Shown one piece after another: positions 54,626 through 64,000 of a stretch of 64,000 nt of DNA. The stretch comes from Naasia aerilata (GTDB taxonomy: Bacteria > Actinomycetota > Actinomycetes > Actinomycetales > Microbacteriaceae). The first letter of the stretch is position 1, and the number at the start of each line of letters is the position of its first letter. The stretch spans positions 2,480,001-2,544,000 of the forward strand of contig NZ_AP027731.1 of the NCBI RefSeq assembly GCF_030296595.1. Direction: 5' to 3'. The translations under genes were made by a program, and so were the position numbers. The notes beneath the pieces were generated by a model. The model saw nothing but the letters and a program-made list of their open reading frames with translations. It had not been told where the DNA came from and ran no database searches.

Positions 54626-56376
54626 TCAGGCGGCCTGGACCCCGGTGAGCTTGCCGCGCTCTGAGCGGGTGAGCGGCGGGATGGACGCGAGCAGCTCCTG
54701 CGTGTAGGCGTGGCCGGGCCGGTCGAAGATCTGGCCGACGTCGCCGGTCTCCACCGCCTCGCCGCGGTACATGACGAGGACGCGGTGTGCGAGGTTCCGC
54801 ACCACCGACAGGTCGTGCGAGATGAAGAGGATGCTGAGGCCGAGGCGGTCCTGGATGTCGACCAGCAGGTCGGTGACCTGCGCCTGGATGGTGACGTCGA
54901 GGGCCGACACGGGCTCGTCGCACACGAGCACGTCGGGGTCCCGCATGAGGGAGCGGGCGATGCCGATCCGCTGGCGCTGGCCGCCCGAGAACTGGTGCGG
55001 GAACCGGTCCATCATGTCCGGCTGCAGCCCGACGAGCTCGAGGAGCTCGGCGACGCGGTCCCGGCGCTCCTTCGAGCTCCCGGTCCTCGTCACCGTGAGC
55101 GGCTCGGCGATCACGTCGCGGACGCGCATCCGGGGGTCGAGGGAGGTGTACGGGTCCTGGAACACCATGCCGAGGCCGGGCTGGGCGCCGGGGCGGCGTC
55201 CGCGGGTCTGTCGCGTCACGTCGCTGCCCCGGTAGAGCACCGTGCCGGAGTCGGAGCTCTCGAGGCCGACGATCATGCGGGCGAGAGTCGACTTGCCGCT
55301 GCCCGACTCGCCCACGATCGCGAGGGTCTCGCCCCGGGCGAGGGTGAGGTCGACGCCGCGGACGGCGGGAACGGTGCGGCGGTTGAACGCGGAGCCGAGG
55401 GTGAAGGTGCGGGTGAGGCCGTCGACCTCGAGCACCCGCGTGCCCTCGGGCGCGGCGACCCCCGCGAACGCGCGCCGGTCGGCGGTGCGGCCGGCTGCGA
55501 CCGGGAGAGTCGCGACCGGCGAGGAGCCCGCTGCCGCCGCGGAACCGGCGACCGCGAGCACGCGCGGGGAGCGGGATGCGGCGCCGAGTCGAGGAGCCTC
55601 CGCGTGTAGTCCTGCTCAGGCGACGCGAAGATCGTGTCGGCGTCGCCCTGCTCGACGATCTTCCCGCGGTACATGACGGCGAGGCGGTCGGCCACCTCCG
55701 TCACCACGCCGATGTCGTGCGTGATGAGGAGGACGCCCATGTTGAGGCGGCCGCGGAGGTCGTGCAGCAGGCGCAGGATCTGGGCCTGCACGGTGACGTC
55801 GAGCGCCGTGGTCGGCTCGTCGGCGATGAGGAGGTCGGGCTCGAGTGCGATCGACATGGCGATGAGGATGCGCTGGCGCATGCCGCCCGAGAACTGGTGG
55901 GGGTAGTCGTCGACGCGCTGGCGGGGGTTGGCGATGCCGACGAGGTCGAGCAGCTCGACCGCGCGGGTCTTCGCCTGCCGTCGGCCGAGGCCGCGGTGGA
56001 CCCGGAAGATCTCGCCGATCTGGTCGCCGACGGAGAGGACGGGGTTGAGGGAGGAGAGGGCGTCCTGGAGCACCATGCTCATCCGGTCGCCGCGCAGCTT
56101 CCGCCGCTGCTCCTCGCCGAGGTCGAGCAGCGACGTCTCGCCGAGGCGCAGCTCGCGCGCCGTGACGACGGCCGCGTCGTCCTGGATGCCCATGATGGCG
56201 CGAGCGGTGACGGTCTTGCCGGAGCCGGACTCCCCGAGCAGGGCCACGAGCTCGCCCGGGCGCACGTCGAGGTCCACTCCGGTCGCGGCGGGCACCAGAC
56301 CCGCGCTCGTCCGGAAGGAGATGTCGAGGCCTCGCACCGTGAGCACGGGCGCGGGGACGATCGGCGTAACGGCCAT
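54626..56376 (-). CDS. Fused double ATP-binding protein of a peptide ABC transporter (frameshifted)
   Basis: About 583 residues, two OppD/OppF-like ABC ATPases in one chain. First domain: [12 protein letters not shown] (Walker A), FSGGMRQR (signature), [14 protein letters not shown] (Walker B). After a linker of about 45 Ala/Val/Gly-rich residues the second has [21 protein letters not shown] and [14 protein letters not shown]. Both ATP sites look active. One base is missing in the G run at 55566-55569, within the linker, so the two halves appear as separate genes. It lies divergent from the dipeptidase and transporter genes and most likely powers that transporter. Confidence 0.87.
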
Positions 56377-56561
56377 GACTCCATGATGCACGGATAAACG
56401 CGCCGGAATGTTTCGATTCGATGAAGTTGCGACCGAAATCCACCACGACACTTGACGTGAGCGCCGGAAAGAAGTGGGGTGGTGTGCGGTTGCGCCGATC
56501 CCGGCGAGATGCCGGCCTCTCGCCGCCGGCTGCACGACCCCCTGCACCGAATGGAGAGAAC

Positions 56562-57770
56562 GTGCTCGAACCAGCAGAGCGCTATACGGGTTACACCGCC
56601 TACGACTACCTCGAGAAGGGCGTGGACTACCGCGAGTTCGCATACGCGAAGCAGATCGGCCGCGTCCCCGAGTACCAGGGCCTCGAGCTCAGCGAGTCGC
56701 AGGCGACCCGCGCCAAGAAGCTCCTCGAGGAGGAGACGGTCATCTCCCTCCACGAGCACCTGCAGGTGTTCCCCGAGGACATGGGCCAGCTCCGCGACCA
56801 CATCCGCCAGGGTCGCGAACCCACCGCCTACGAGGGCCTGTCCCGCTCGGGCCTCACCGCGGTGTTCGACAACGGCATGGACGGCACCTGCTGCATCTCG
56901 AGCGACGCGGGGTGGAAGTACCAGGACGTGCTCTTCGACCTCGGCGTTCGGATGGCCGACCTCGCCCACCAGGACTTCGTCATCAAGGGCGAGAGCCTGA
57001 AGGACATCCAGTACGCCAAGGAGACCGGGCGGATCGCCCACATCTTCGCGCTCGAGGCCGCCACCCCGATCGAGAACGAGGTCGACCGGCTCGACGTCCT
57101 CTACGGCTTCGGCGTGCGCCAGATGGGTATCGCCTACTCCGAGGCCAACTACCTCGGCGGCGGGCTCAAGGAGCGCGGCGACGGCGGACTCACCTACTTC
57201 GGCGAGCGCGCCGTCGCGCGGATGAACAAGCTCGGCATCGCCATCGACATCTCGCACTCGGGTGACCGCACGTGCGTCGACGTCATCAAGGCGTCCACCA
57301 AGCCCGTCTTCATCACGCACGCCGGCGCCCGCACCGTGTGGCCGACCAACCGCATGAAGACGGACGAGACCATCGTGGAGTGCGCCAAGCGCGGCGGCGT
57401 CATCGGCATCGAGGCGGCCCCGCACACGACGCTCTCGCCCGATCACCCCAAGCACAACCTCGAGTCGTTCATGGATCACTTCAAGTACTGCGTGGACCTG
57501 GTCGGCATCGAGCACGTCAGCTTCGGCCCGGACACCCTGTTCGGCGACCACGTCGGCTTGCACCATGCCTTCGCGGCGCAGCTCTCGCTCGGCCAGGCCC
57601 ACGGCAAGGTCGAGTACGAGGAGGTCCCCTACGTCGACGGCGTGGAGAACCCCGCCGAGGCGTTCACCAACATCATCGGCTGGCTGGTCCAGCACGACTA
57701 CTCCGACGACGAGATCCGCGCGGTCGTCGGCGGCAACACCCTGCGCGTTCTTGAGGAGGTCTGGTTCTGA
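56562..57770 (+). CDS. Membrane dipeptidase (peptidase M19)
   Basis: A 402-residue TIM-barrel zinc dipeptidase. SLHEHLQVFPED stands at the first metal site (HxH form), FALEAATPI carries the bridging Glu, and IDISHSGDRT and FITHAGARTVWP the second-site His residues. M19 enzymes cut dipeptides, including some with D-residues. No signal peptide, so it acts inside the cell on imported peptides. GTG start with GGAGAG upstream; the stop overlaps the binding-protein ATG (TGATG). The 185-bp gap before it holds the divergent promoters; I see no clear boxes there. Confidence 0.85.
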   Translation: MLEPAERYTGYTAYDYLEKGVDYREFAYAKQIGRVPEYQGLELSESQATRAKKLLEEETVISLHEHLQVFPEDMGQLRDHIRQGREPTAYEGLSRSGLTAVFDNGMDGTCCISSDAGWKYQDVLFDLGVRMADLAHQDFVIKGESLKDIQYAKETGRIAHIFALEAATPIENEVDRLDVLYGFGVRQMGIAYSEANYLGGGLKERGDGGLTYFGERAVARMNKLGIAIDISHSGDRTCVDVIKASTKPVFITHAGARTVWPTNRMKTDETIVECAKRGGVIGIEAAPHTTLSPDHPKHNLESFMDHFKYCVDLVGIEHVSFGPDTLFGDHVGLHHAFAAQLSLGQAHGKVEYEEVPYVDGVENPAEAFTNIIGWLVQHDYSDDEIRAVVGGNTLRVLEEVWF

Positions 57771-59392
57771 TGCGAAAGAGATATCCGCTGCTCGCCGGGG
57801 TGGCCGCGATTGCGGTCCTCGCCCTGAGCGCGTGCGCCCCGGAGGCGCCGCCCGCTGCGACGAGCACGAGCACGGCGAAGGCGGGCACTGACACGCTCAA
57901 CATCGCCACGACGACGGACGTCGTCAACTACAACCCGCTCGTCGGCAACAGCCGCAGCGACTACTGGGTCAGCAACCTCATGTACCCCCACCTGCTGTCG
58001 ATGAACGAGGACGGGGACCGCATCCCCGAGGTCGCCACCGACTGGGGCTACGTCGATGAGACGACCGGCTTCTACGAGATCCGCGACGACATGAAGTGGA
58101 GTGACGGCGAGCCGCTCACCGCGGAGGACGTCGCGTACACGCTCAACGCCACGAAGAAGGACAAGCCCGCGGGCACGCTCTACGGGCAGCTCGCGAACAT
58201 GGACTCCGCCGAGGCCGTGAGCAAGACGCGCGTCGAGATGAAGCTGTCGAAGCCCGACGCCTCGATCGTCGAGGGCATCGGCTTCTGGGGCAACATCGTC
58301 CCGCAGCACGTCTTCGAGAAGGCCGGCTCCGTGGCCGAGTTCGCGAACGACGGCTCCGACGGCGGCTGGGTCAGCGCCGGTCCGTTCGTGCTCACCAAGG
58401 TGCAGGTCGGCCAGAGCTACACCATGGACCGCGTCGAGGACTACCCGATCGTCAAGGGCGGCACCCCGATCCCGGCGAAGGTCGTCTACCGCGTGTACCC
58501 CGACGTGAACGCCGAGATCCTGGCCCTGCAGAGCGGAGCGGTCGACGCGATCGCGAACGCCCTGCCGCCGGCCCAGGTCGAGCAGCTGAAGAACACGGCG
58601 GGCATCAAGGTGGAGGAGTCCACCGGCCTCGGCTACGCGCACATGACGTACAACATGGACAACCCCGACCTCGCCAAGGTCGAGGTGCGCCAGGCGCTCG
58701 CGCACGCCGCCGACTACGACGCGATCCGCAAGGTCGTGCTGCAGGGGCAGGCCGTCTCGACGGGCTCCAGCCCGCTGATGGAGGTCCACGGCGACTACTA
58801 CGACAAGTCGATCAAGGAGTACGACTTCGACGTCGACAAGTCGCGCTCGCTCATGGAGAAGGCGGGCTACACCGCCGACGCCAACGGCAACTTCCCGGTC
58901 TCCTTCCGGCTCATCTACTCGCTGCAGGACAGCGTGACGAGCCAGTGGGTCCAGCTGGTGAAGGACAGTGCGGCGAAGGCCGGAATCACGATCGAGCTGC
59001 AGGGCACCGAGCGCAACACCTACCTGGCGATGACTAACGCGGGTGACTACGACATCTATGCGGGCAACTTCGCCATCATGGAGGACCCGGTGACGAACAT
59101 GGTCCTGTCGTACCTCCCCGGCGGAGCGATCAACTACACGCACGTCGACGACCCCGAGCTCAACGACCTCATCAACACGGCGTCGACGAGTGCGGACGAG
59201 AAGGAGCGCGTGAAGCTGATGCGGGAGGCGGCGCAGATCGTCCACGAGAAGGTCTACGACAACATCATGTACTCGCAGCAGCTCTACTTCGCCCACAGCG
59301 ACAAGTGGACGGGCTTCGTCTCGAAGCCCAGCGAGCTGCTGTCGATCGTGAACCCGGTGTCGCTGGCCAGCGCCTCCAAGACCGCGAAGTAG
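57770..59392 (+). CDS. Peptide ABC transporter solute-binding lipoprotein (SBP family 5)
   Basis: A 540-residue extracellular lipoprotein. A signal peptide with lipobox LSAC (Cys22), then a family-5 binding protein: TDTLNIATTTDVVNYNPLVG, WSDGEPLTAEDVAYTLN, YDFDVDKSRSLMEKAGY and YDIYAGNFAIMEDP. Family 5 binds oligopeptides, dipeptides or nickel complexes; the dipeptidase beside it favours short peptides. Second gene of the operon, overlapping the dipeptidase gene by one base. Confidence 0.9.
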   Translation: MRKRYPLLAGVAAIAVLALSACAPEAPPAATSTSTAKAGTDTLNIATTTDVVNYNPLVGNSRSDYWVSNLMYPHLLSMNEDGDRIPEVATDWGYVDETTGFYEIRDDMKWSDGEPLTAEDVAYTLNATKKDKPAGTLYGQLANMDSAEAVSKTRVEMKLSKPDASIVEGIGFWGNIVPQHVFEKAGSVAEFANDGSDGGWVSAGPFVLTKVQVGQSYTMDRVEDYPIVKGGTPIPAKVVYRVYPDVNAEILALQSGAVDAIANALPPAQVEQLKNTAGIKVEESTGLGYAHMTYNMDNPDLAKVEVRQALAHAADYDAIRKVVLQGQAVSTGSSPLMEVHGDYYDKSIKEYDFDVDKSRSLMEKAGYTADANGNFPVSFRLIYSLQDSVTSQWVQLVKDSAAKAGITIELQGTERNTYLAMTNAGDYDIYAGNFAIMEDPVTNMVLSYLPGGAINYTHVDDPELNDLINTASTSADEKERVKLMREAAQIVHEKVYDNIMYSQQLYFAHSDKWTGFVSKPSELLSIVNPVSLASASKTAK

Positions 59393-59406
59393 CAGAGGGG
59401 CCGCCC

Positions 59407-60369
59407 GTGTCCATCGCTCTGTTCGTCCTCCGCCGCCTGGGCAGGGGAGTGTTCACGATCTGGTTCGCCGTGACCGTGACCTTCCTCCTGCTCCGGCTGC
59501 TCCCGGGGGACCCGGCGCTCGCCGTGGCGAGCCCGAACATGACCGAGGAGACGCGGGCGGCCCTGCTCACGCAGTACGGGCTCGACCAGCCCCTGATCAT
59601 CCAGTACTTCATCTACCTGGGGCGGCTGGTGACGGGAGATCTCGGCACCAGCTTCACCCAGTCGATCCCCGTGGTCGACGTCCTGCTCCAGCGCCTGCCC
59701 TGGACGCTCGTGCTCACCGCGAGCGCCCTGGTGCTCACGGTGCTGCTCGGCATCCCGCTCGGCGTGCTCGCCGCCTCGCGCCGCGGCAAGGCGATGGACC
59801 GGTTCGTGCAGATCCTCGGCGTGACCGGGCAGTCGCTCTTCGTCCCGAGCGTCGGGATCGCGCTGCTGCTCCTCTTCGGTCTCTGGCTGCGCTGGCTGCC
59901 GATCGGCGGCGCCTACGACGACGCCGTCTACGGCGTCGCCTGGTACGGCTCGGTGCTGCAGCATCTGCTGCTGCCGGCGCTGTCGCTCACCCTGATCCAG
60001 CTGGGGTCGTATGTCCTCACGGTGCGGGCGACGCTCATCGACGCCCTCGGCGACGACTACGTGACCCTCGCCAAGGCCAACGGCCTCTCACCGCGGCGCA
60101 TCCTCTGGAAGCACGCGCTGCGCAACGCCCTGCTGCCGGCCACGACCCTGATCGGCCTCCAGCTCGGCTTCCTCGTCGGCGGCGCCGTGCTCACCGAGAC
60201 GGTGTTCGCCTACCCGGGCATCGGGCGCGGCATCTACGAGGCCGTCACCCAGCTCGACTTCCCGGTGCTGCAAGGCGCCTTCCTCCTGCTCGCCGTGACG
60301 GTGGTGGTGGCCAACATGCTCACCGACATCGTCTACGGGTTCCTCGACCCGAGAGTGAAGACCGCATGA
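59407..60369 (+). CDS. Peptide ABC transporter permease, DppB type
   Basis: A 320-residue permease with six membrane helices. FVLRRLGRGVFTIW is the family N-terminus; YVTLAKANGLSPRRIL followed by KHALRNALLP is the EAA loop that contacts the ATPase. GTG start 14 nt after the binding-protein stop. Partner of the next permease, with a 4-bp overlap. Confidence 0.92.
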   Translation: MSIALFVLRRLGRGVFTIWFAVTVTFLLLRLLPGDPALAVASPNMTEETRAALLTQYGLDQPLIIQYFIYLGRLVTGDLGTSFTQSIPVVDVLLQRLPWTLVLTASALVLTVLLGIPLGVLAASRRGKAMDRFVQILGVTGQSLFVPSVGIALLLLFGLWLRWLPIGGAYDDAVYGVAWYGSVLQHLLLPALSLTLIQLGSYVLTVRATLIDALGDDYVTLAKANGLSPRRILWKHALRNALLPATTLIGLQLGFLVGGAVLTETVFAYPGIGRGIYEAVTQLDFPVLQGAFLLLAVTVVVANMLTDIVYGFLDPRVKTA

Positions 60370-61265
60370 CCGCGCCGATCCCCGAAGCGGCCCTCGAGCC
60401 GATCCCCGAGCCCATCGCGACCGGGGGCAGCCGCGCCAGCCGTGCGACCTGGCGCGCCTTCCGCAAGCAGCCGCTCGGCCTTCTCTCGCTGGCGATCCTC
60501 GGGATCCTCATCCTCATCAGCATCGCCGCGCCACTGCTCGCTCCGTATCCGGCCAGCTACGGGACCGACGTGCTCAAGCCCCCGGGCGGCGGCTATCCCC
60601 TCGGCACGGATGCGCTCGGCCGGGACCTGTGGGGTGAGATCGTCTGGGGCACCCAGCAGTCCGTGCTCGTCGCGGTCGCCGCCTCCGCGATCGCCATCGC
60701 GTTCGGCACGCTCGTCGCGGTTCTCGGCGCCTACATCCCGAAGCTCGACGCGGTCATCGGCGTGGTCGTCGACCTGACCCTGTCGCTGCCGGTGCTGCCG
60801 CTGATGATCCTGGTGGCGGCGCTCGTCGGGCCGAGCACGTCGACGATCATCCTCGTCGTGGCCGCATTCTCCTGGCCGGAGGTGACGCGCATCGTCCGGT
60901 CGCAGGCCCTCGCGGTCGTGAAGCTGCCGTACATCGACGCGGCCCGGCTGATGACGCGCAACCACCTGTGGATCATCGGGCGGCACGTCGTCCCCGCGGT
61001 CGCGCCGGTCATCGTGGTGTCCGTCGTTGTCACGGCCTCGCGCGCGGTCCTGTCCGCGGCAGGCCTCGCCTTCCTCGGCCTCGGCGACCCCACCACCTGG
61101 TCGTGGGGCCGGATCCTCTACGAGGCGCAGGCCTCCGGGGCGATGGTGAGCGCCTGGTGGCTCACGCTCTTCCCGTCGCTCGCCATCCTCGCCCTGGTGC
61201 TCTCGGCGACGCTCCTCTCCATCGCCTACAACGACGCGCGGAACCCGAGGAACCATGACCGCTGA
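60366..61265 (+). CDS. Peptide ABC transporter permease, DppC type
   Basis: A 299-residue permease. After a polar N-terminus, FRKQPLGLLSLAILGIL starts helix 1; YPLGTDALGRDLWGEIVWGTQ is the DppC motif, and YIDAARLMTRNHLWIIGRHVVP the EAA loop. Forms the membrane channel with the DppB-type protein. Its end overlaps the next gene by 11 bp. Confidence 0.92.
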   Translation: MTAPIPEAALEPIPEPIATGGSRASRATWRAFRKQPLGLLSLAILGILILISIAAPLLAPYPASYGTDVLKPPGGGYPLGTDALGRDLWGEIVWGTQQSVLVAVAASAIAIAFGTLVAVLGAYIPKLDAVIGVVVDLTLSLPVLPLMILVAALVGPSTSTIILVVAAFSWPEVTRIVRSQALAVVKLPYIDAARLMTRNHLWIIGRHVVPAVAPVIVVSVVVTASRAVLSAAGLAFLGLGDPTTWSWGRILYEAQASGAMVSAWWLTLFPSLAILALVLSATLLSIAYNDARNPRNHDR

Positions 61266-62470
61266 GACCCTTCCCGCGCCGACAGCGGTCGGAGGCGCGT
61301 TCAGTCAGCGCCTTCCGAGCGGGGTGTACGACCGCATCCAGGAGCGCATCGTCGCCCGGCTCGAGAGCGAGGGTCTGCAGGCGATCCTCACCGACGACCC
61401 CGAGGACGTCTCCTACCTCACCGGCTTCTTCCACCACCCGGGCGAGCGCCCCGTGGCGGTGCTGCAGACCGGCGCCGGATCGACGGTGCTGCTGCTGCCC
61501 GAGCTCGAGCGCCAGCACGCCGAGGAGCAGGGCGCGCGCGCCGAGATCGTCGCGTTCGCGGAGTACCCCGGCATCGAGAACCCCTGCGCGCCGCTGGCTC
61601 GCGCGGCCGGCGGACTGCGCGGGCGGGTCGGCGTCACCACCCTCGTCACGCAGCACCGCCTCGCGATGCTGCAGTCGGCGTTTCCCGACGTCGAGTGGGT
61701 GCCGACGGAGCTCGTGACCCGCGCCCGCTACGTGAAGTTCCCCGAGGAGATCGCGCAGCACCGGGAGGCCGCCCGGATCACCGACATCATGCTGCGCTCG
61801 GGCGTGGACCTGATCACCGAGGCCATCGCCGCGGGCGGAGCGCTGCCCTCCGAGGCGGACCTGGCAGGCCACGTCGGCCGCGTGGGCGTCGGGCTCATGT
61901 ACGGCGAGCACAGCGACGTCGTGGTCATCTCGTTCCTCGCCGGCGGGCTCGTCTACGCGGGCGCGAACAGCGCGATCCCGCACGGGCTGCCTTCGGGCTA
62001 CCGGCTCCGCGACGGCGACACCTTCATGCTGTCGCTGGGCGCCGCCGTGGGGGCCGCTTCGTCGAGGGCGAGCGCACCTTCGTGCTGGGCGAGCCCACCG
62101 CCGACCAGCGCCGCTACCACGACACCGTCCGTCTCGCGCAGGCCGAGGGAGCCGGGCGATCGCGCCCGGGGTGGAGTGCCGGGCGAGCAACGCCCGCTGC
62201 CTCGACGTCATCCGCGACGCGGGGCTCGGCCAGTACCTGAGGCACCGGCAGGGCCACGGCATCGGCCTCGGCATGCATGAGCCGCCGTGGCTCGAGGACG
62301 GCGATCCGACCCTCCTCGAGGCCGGGATGATCGTGTCCAACGAGCCGGGGATCTACATACCCGGCCACGCGGGCTACCGGATCAGCGACAGCATGCTCGT
62401 GACCGCGTCCGGCTCCGAGCCCCTCACGTCGTTCCCGCGCTCGCTTGAGGACTGCACGATCCCCGTCTGA
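61255..62470 (+). CDS. M24-fold (creatinase/aminopeptidase P) protein, probably not a standard metallopeptidase (two frameshifts)
   Basis: About 405 residues. An N-terminal creatinase-like domain (about 25-150) and a C-terminal pita-bread domain with GHGIGLGMHEPPW and SNEPGIYI. Of the five usual metal ligands the first Asp is Ser (MLSLG for DxG), the second Asp is Glu (FVEGERTF for SDxTRTF) and the last Glu is Ser (RISDSM for RIEDxx); only the His and one Glu remain. A creatinase-like, metal-free hydrolase is possible. One G is missing at 62049-62053 and one at 62154-62156. Fifth gene of the peptide operon. Confidence 0.78.
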
Positions 62471-62531
62471 GACGTCCGAGCCTCGGCTCGACCCCGACCA
62501 AGCGCACCACGCACCATCAGGAAGGACCCCC

Positions 62532-63440
62532 ATGTCAGAGGTTTCCCAGGAGTTCGCACGCGCGACGACCAGCGCTCAGCGAGTGTCGATCAACGGCAAC
62601 GAGCTGGCCGTCGAGGTGCTGGGCCCGGAGGGGGCGCCGGTCATCCTGACCCATCACGGCGCGCCCGGTCTCGGCTCTCGCGCCGAGCCTCGCAACAGCT
62701 TCGGCCGGCTCGCCGACGAGTACCGCGTTGTCGTCTTCGACGCGCGGGGGAGCGGGGAGAGCGAGGGCTCCGGCGAGCTCAGCCACGAGCAGTGGGCGGC
62801 GGACCTCGACGCCCTCCGCGAGTGGATCGGCGCGGAGAAGGTGGTCATGGCCGGCGGCTCCTACGGCGGCTTCATGTCGATGGAGTACGCCACCCGGTAC
62901 CCGGAACGCGTCGCCGCCATGGTGCTGCGCGACACGGCCCCTGACAACTCGCACGCCGAGCTGGCACGCGCGAACGCCCTCGCCAGCGACCGCGTCGTGA
63001 TCGATATGGAGAAGTTCGACCGCATCGACGAGGGCCGCGTCCGGGACAACGAGGACCTCAAGGACTGCTGGCGCGAGATCCTGCCCCTCTACGACTTCGA
63101 GTACGACCCCGCCGCCGTGGAGAAGAAGGTCGAGGCGACGCCGTACCGCTACGAGGCGCACAACTACGCGTTCTCGAAGAACCTCAAGGACTACGACCTC
63201 AAGCCGCTGCTGCCCACGATCACCGCTCCGACACTGATCACGGTGGGCCGGACGGACTGGATCACGCCGGTATCCTGCAGCGAGACGATCGCCGAGCTGA
63301 TCCCCGACTCCCGTCTGGCGATCTTCGAGCGGTCCGGGCATTCGCCGCAGATCGAGGAGGCCGAGGAGTGGACCCGAACCGTCCGCAGCTTCCTGCACGA
63401 GGTCTACCCGCCGAACGGGCCGGCCGACGCGCAGCCGTGA
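62532..63440 (+). CDS. Alpha/beta hydrolase, proline-iminopeptidase-like
   Basis: A 302-residue protein. VILTHHGAPGLGSRAEPRNS holds the oxyanion HGxPG motif typical of proline iminopeptidases, FDARGSGESEG follows, MAGGSYGGFMSMEYA is the Ser nucleophile elbow and ERSGHSPQIEEAEEW the His. It may release N-terminal Pro or split amides from imported peptides. AAGGA precedes the ATG; the GTG of the regulator overlaps its stop. Sixth gene of the operon. Confidence 0.84.
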   Translation: MSEVSQEFARATTSAQRVSINGNELAVEVLGPEGAPVILTHHGAPGLGSRAEPRNSFGRLADEYRVVVFDARGSGESEGSGELSHEQWAADLDALREWIGAEKVVMAGGSYGGFMSMEYATRYPERVAAMVLRDTAPDNSHAELARANALASDRVVIDMEKFDRIDEGRVRDNEDLKDCWREILPLYDFEYDPAAVEKKVEATPYRYEAHNYAFSKNLKDYDLKPLLPTITAPTLITVGRTDWITPVSCSETIAELIPDSRLAIFERSGHSPQIEEAEEWTRTVRSFLHEVYPPNGPADAQP

Positions 63441-64000
63441 ACCCGCACGCCCTCGATCGCCTCGACGACCTGGGCCGGCGCATCGTCGTCGCGCTCCAGC
63501 GTGACGGCCGCGCCAGCTGGCGCGCCATCGCGGACGTGGTCGGCGCCTCGGTCACCACCGTCGCGCGCCGCGGTCAGCAGCTGCTGGCCGACGGCGTCGT
63601 GAAAGTGGCCGTCGTTCCCGCCCTCTCCGCGGGCGGTCCGTACGCCTCGTTCTGGGTGCGGATCAACTGCCGGCCCGGGATGGCGATGGCGGTGGCGGCC
63701 ACGCTCTCCGCGCACCAGGACGTCCGCTTCTGCTCGACCGTGTCCGGCGAGTACGACCTGATGGCGGAGATCATCGTGCGCGGGGGAGCCACGAATCAGC
63801 TCTCCGTCGTCGAGGGCCTCCGCTCCATCGACGGTGTCGAGCGGTGGCGCAGCGACCTGATCATGCACGTCTACAAGGTGAGCTTCCAGTGGGGCCGGCA
63901 GCTCTACGGCGAGCTGCTCGGCTCGGAGCCCGAGGAGGACGACGGCCGGTCCGTCGACCCCGTGGACTGCGGGCCGGACCACTTCGACGCAGCCGACCTC
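63437..64000 (+). CDS. Lrp/AsnC-family regulator (runs off the window)
   Basis: The first 188 residues are present. A DLGRRIVVALQRDGRASWRAIADVVGASVTTVARRGQQLL winged-helix N-terminus, then an AsnC ligand-binding RAM domain (STVSGEYDLMAEIIVRG) and what may be the start of a second unit. GTG overlaps the hydrolase stop. As the last gene of the peptide operon it probably adjusts the operon to amino acids released from the peptides. Confidence 0.82.
   Translation, partial: MNPHALDRLDDLGRRIVVALQRDGRASWRAIADVVGASVTTVARRGQQLLADGVVKVAVVPALSAGGPYASFWVRINCRPGMAMAVAATLSAHQDVRFCSTVSGEYDLMAEIIVRGGATNQLSVVEGLRSIDGVERWRSDLIMHVYKVSFQWGRQLYGELLGSEPEEDDGRSVDPVDCGPDHFDAADL

Overview
This is high-GC chromosomal DNA from an actinobacterium, most likely a member of the Microbacteriaceae (Leifsonia/Rathayibacter-like). 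The evidence is gene content and order: ppgK, panB, glnA2-glnE, glnA1, RDD and DUF4191 genes, pepA-lpdA-sucB, a PAC2 gene, sigA and murT-gatD. A DUF222/HNH gene, many GTG starts and many start codons lying 6-7 nt behind a TAnnnT-type -10 box fit the same group. I see no tRNA, rRNA, CRISPR array, prophage or insertion sequence; this is mostly core chromosome with small accessory operons.

Layout. 1-2.4 kb: polyphosphate glucokinase (partial), a small SPOR-like gene, an MDR dehydrogenase and panB. 2.4-10.7 kb: PPOX flavin/F420 protein, MFS, glnA2-glnE, choline-sulfatase-like gene, GNAT. 10.7-17 kb: a META lipoprotein, small membrane proteins, glnA1 behind a two-box GlnR-type operator, RDD, J-domain and DUF4191 membrane proteins, and a predicted pseudokinase. 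17-22 kb: pepA-lpdA-sucB on the minus strand (E2/E3 of 2-oxoacid dehydrogenase complexes plus leucyl aminopeptidase). 22-27 kb: an ArsR/SRPBCC/hydrolase operon, PAC2, SDR, MFS. 27-31.5 kb: sigA, then a divergent murT-gatD pair. 31.5-43 kb: a SRPBCC/EVE/MarR operon, malQ, a GH13 glucosidase, several GNATs and ppk2. 43-54.6 kb: an HNH endonuclease, NhaP-type antiporter, a GntR/MFS divergon, a NYN-LOTUS protein and an acyl-CoA synthetase. 54.6-64 kb: a peptide-use locus with a fused double ABC ATPase on the minus strand, divergent from an M19 dipeptidase, a solute-binding lipoprotein, two permeases, an M24-fold enzyme, an alpha/beta hydrolase and an Lrp/AsnC regulator.

The sequence carries about 27 single-base frameshifts, nearly all one-base losses in G or C runs. 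They hit genes that cannot all be dead (sigA, murT, glnE, lpdA, sucB). I treat them as sequencing or assembly errors, give each affected gene its full extent and say where the break lies.

Three observations stand out. (1) GatD has Gly where the catalytic Cys should be, and its partner MurT has no cysteine at all, so it lacks the usual Cys4 zinc ribbon. In a family with type-B peptidoglycan, where the D-Glu alpha-carboxyl carries the cross-bridge, this suggests a repurposed ligase. (2) Intergenic gaps hold several kinds of structured palindromic element. One, about 105 bp, occurs twice with three direct and one inverted copy of a GATCAGGA motif, at conserved spacing and with compensatory base changes. 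(3) Core regulatory sites are readable: a GlnR tandem box, ArsR-, MarR- and GntR-type palindromes, and 22 leaderless-type promoters.
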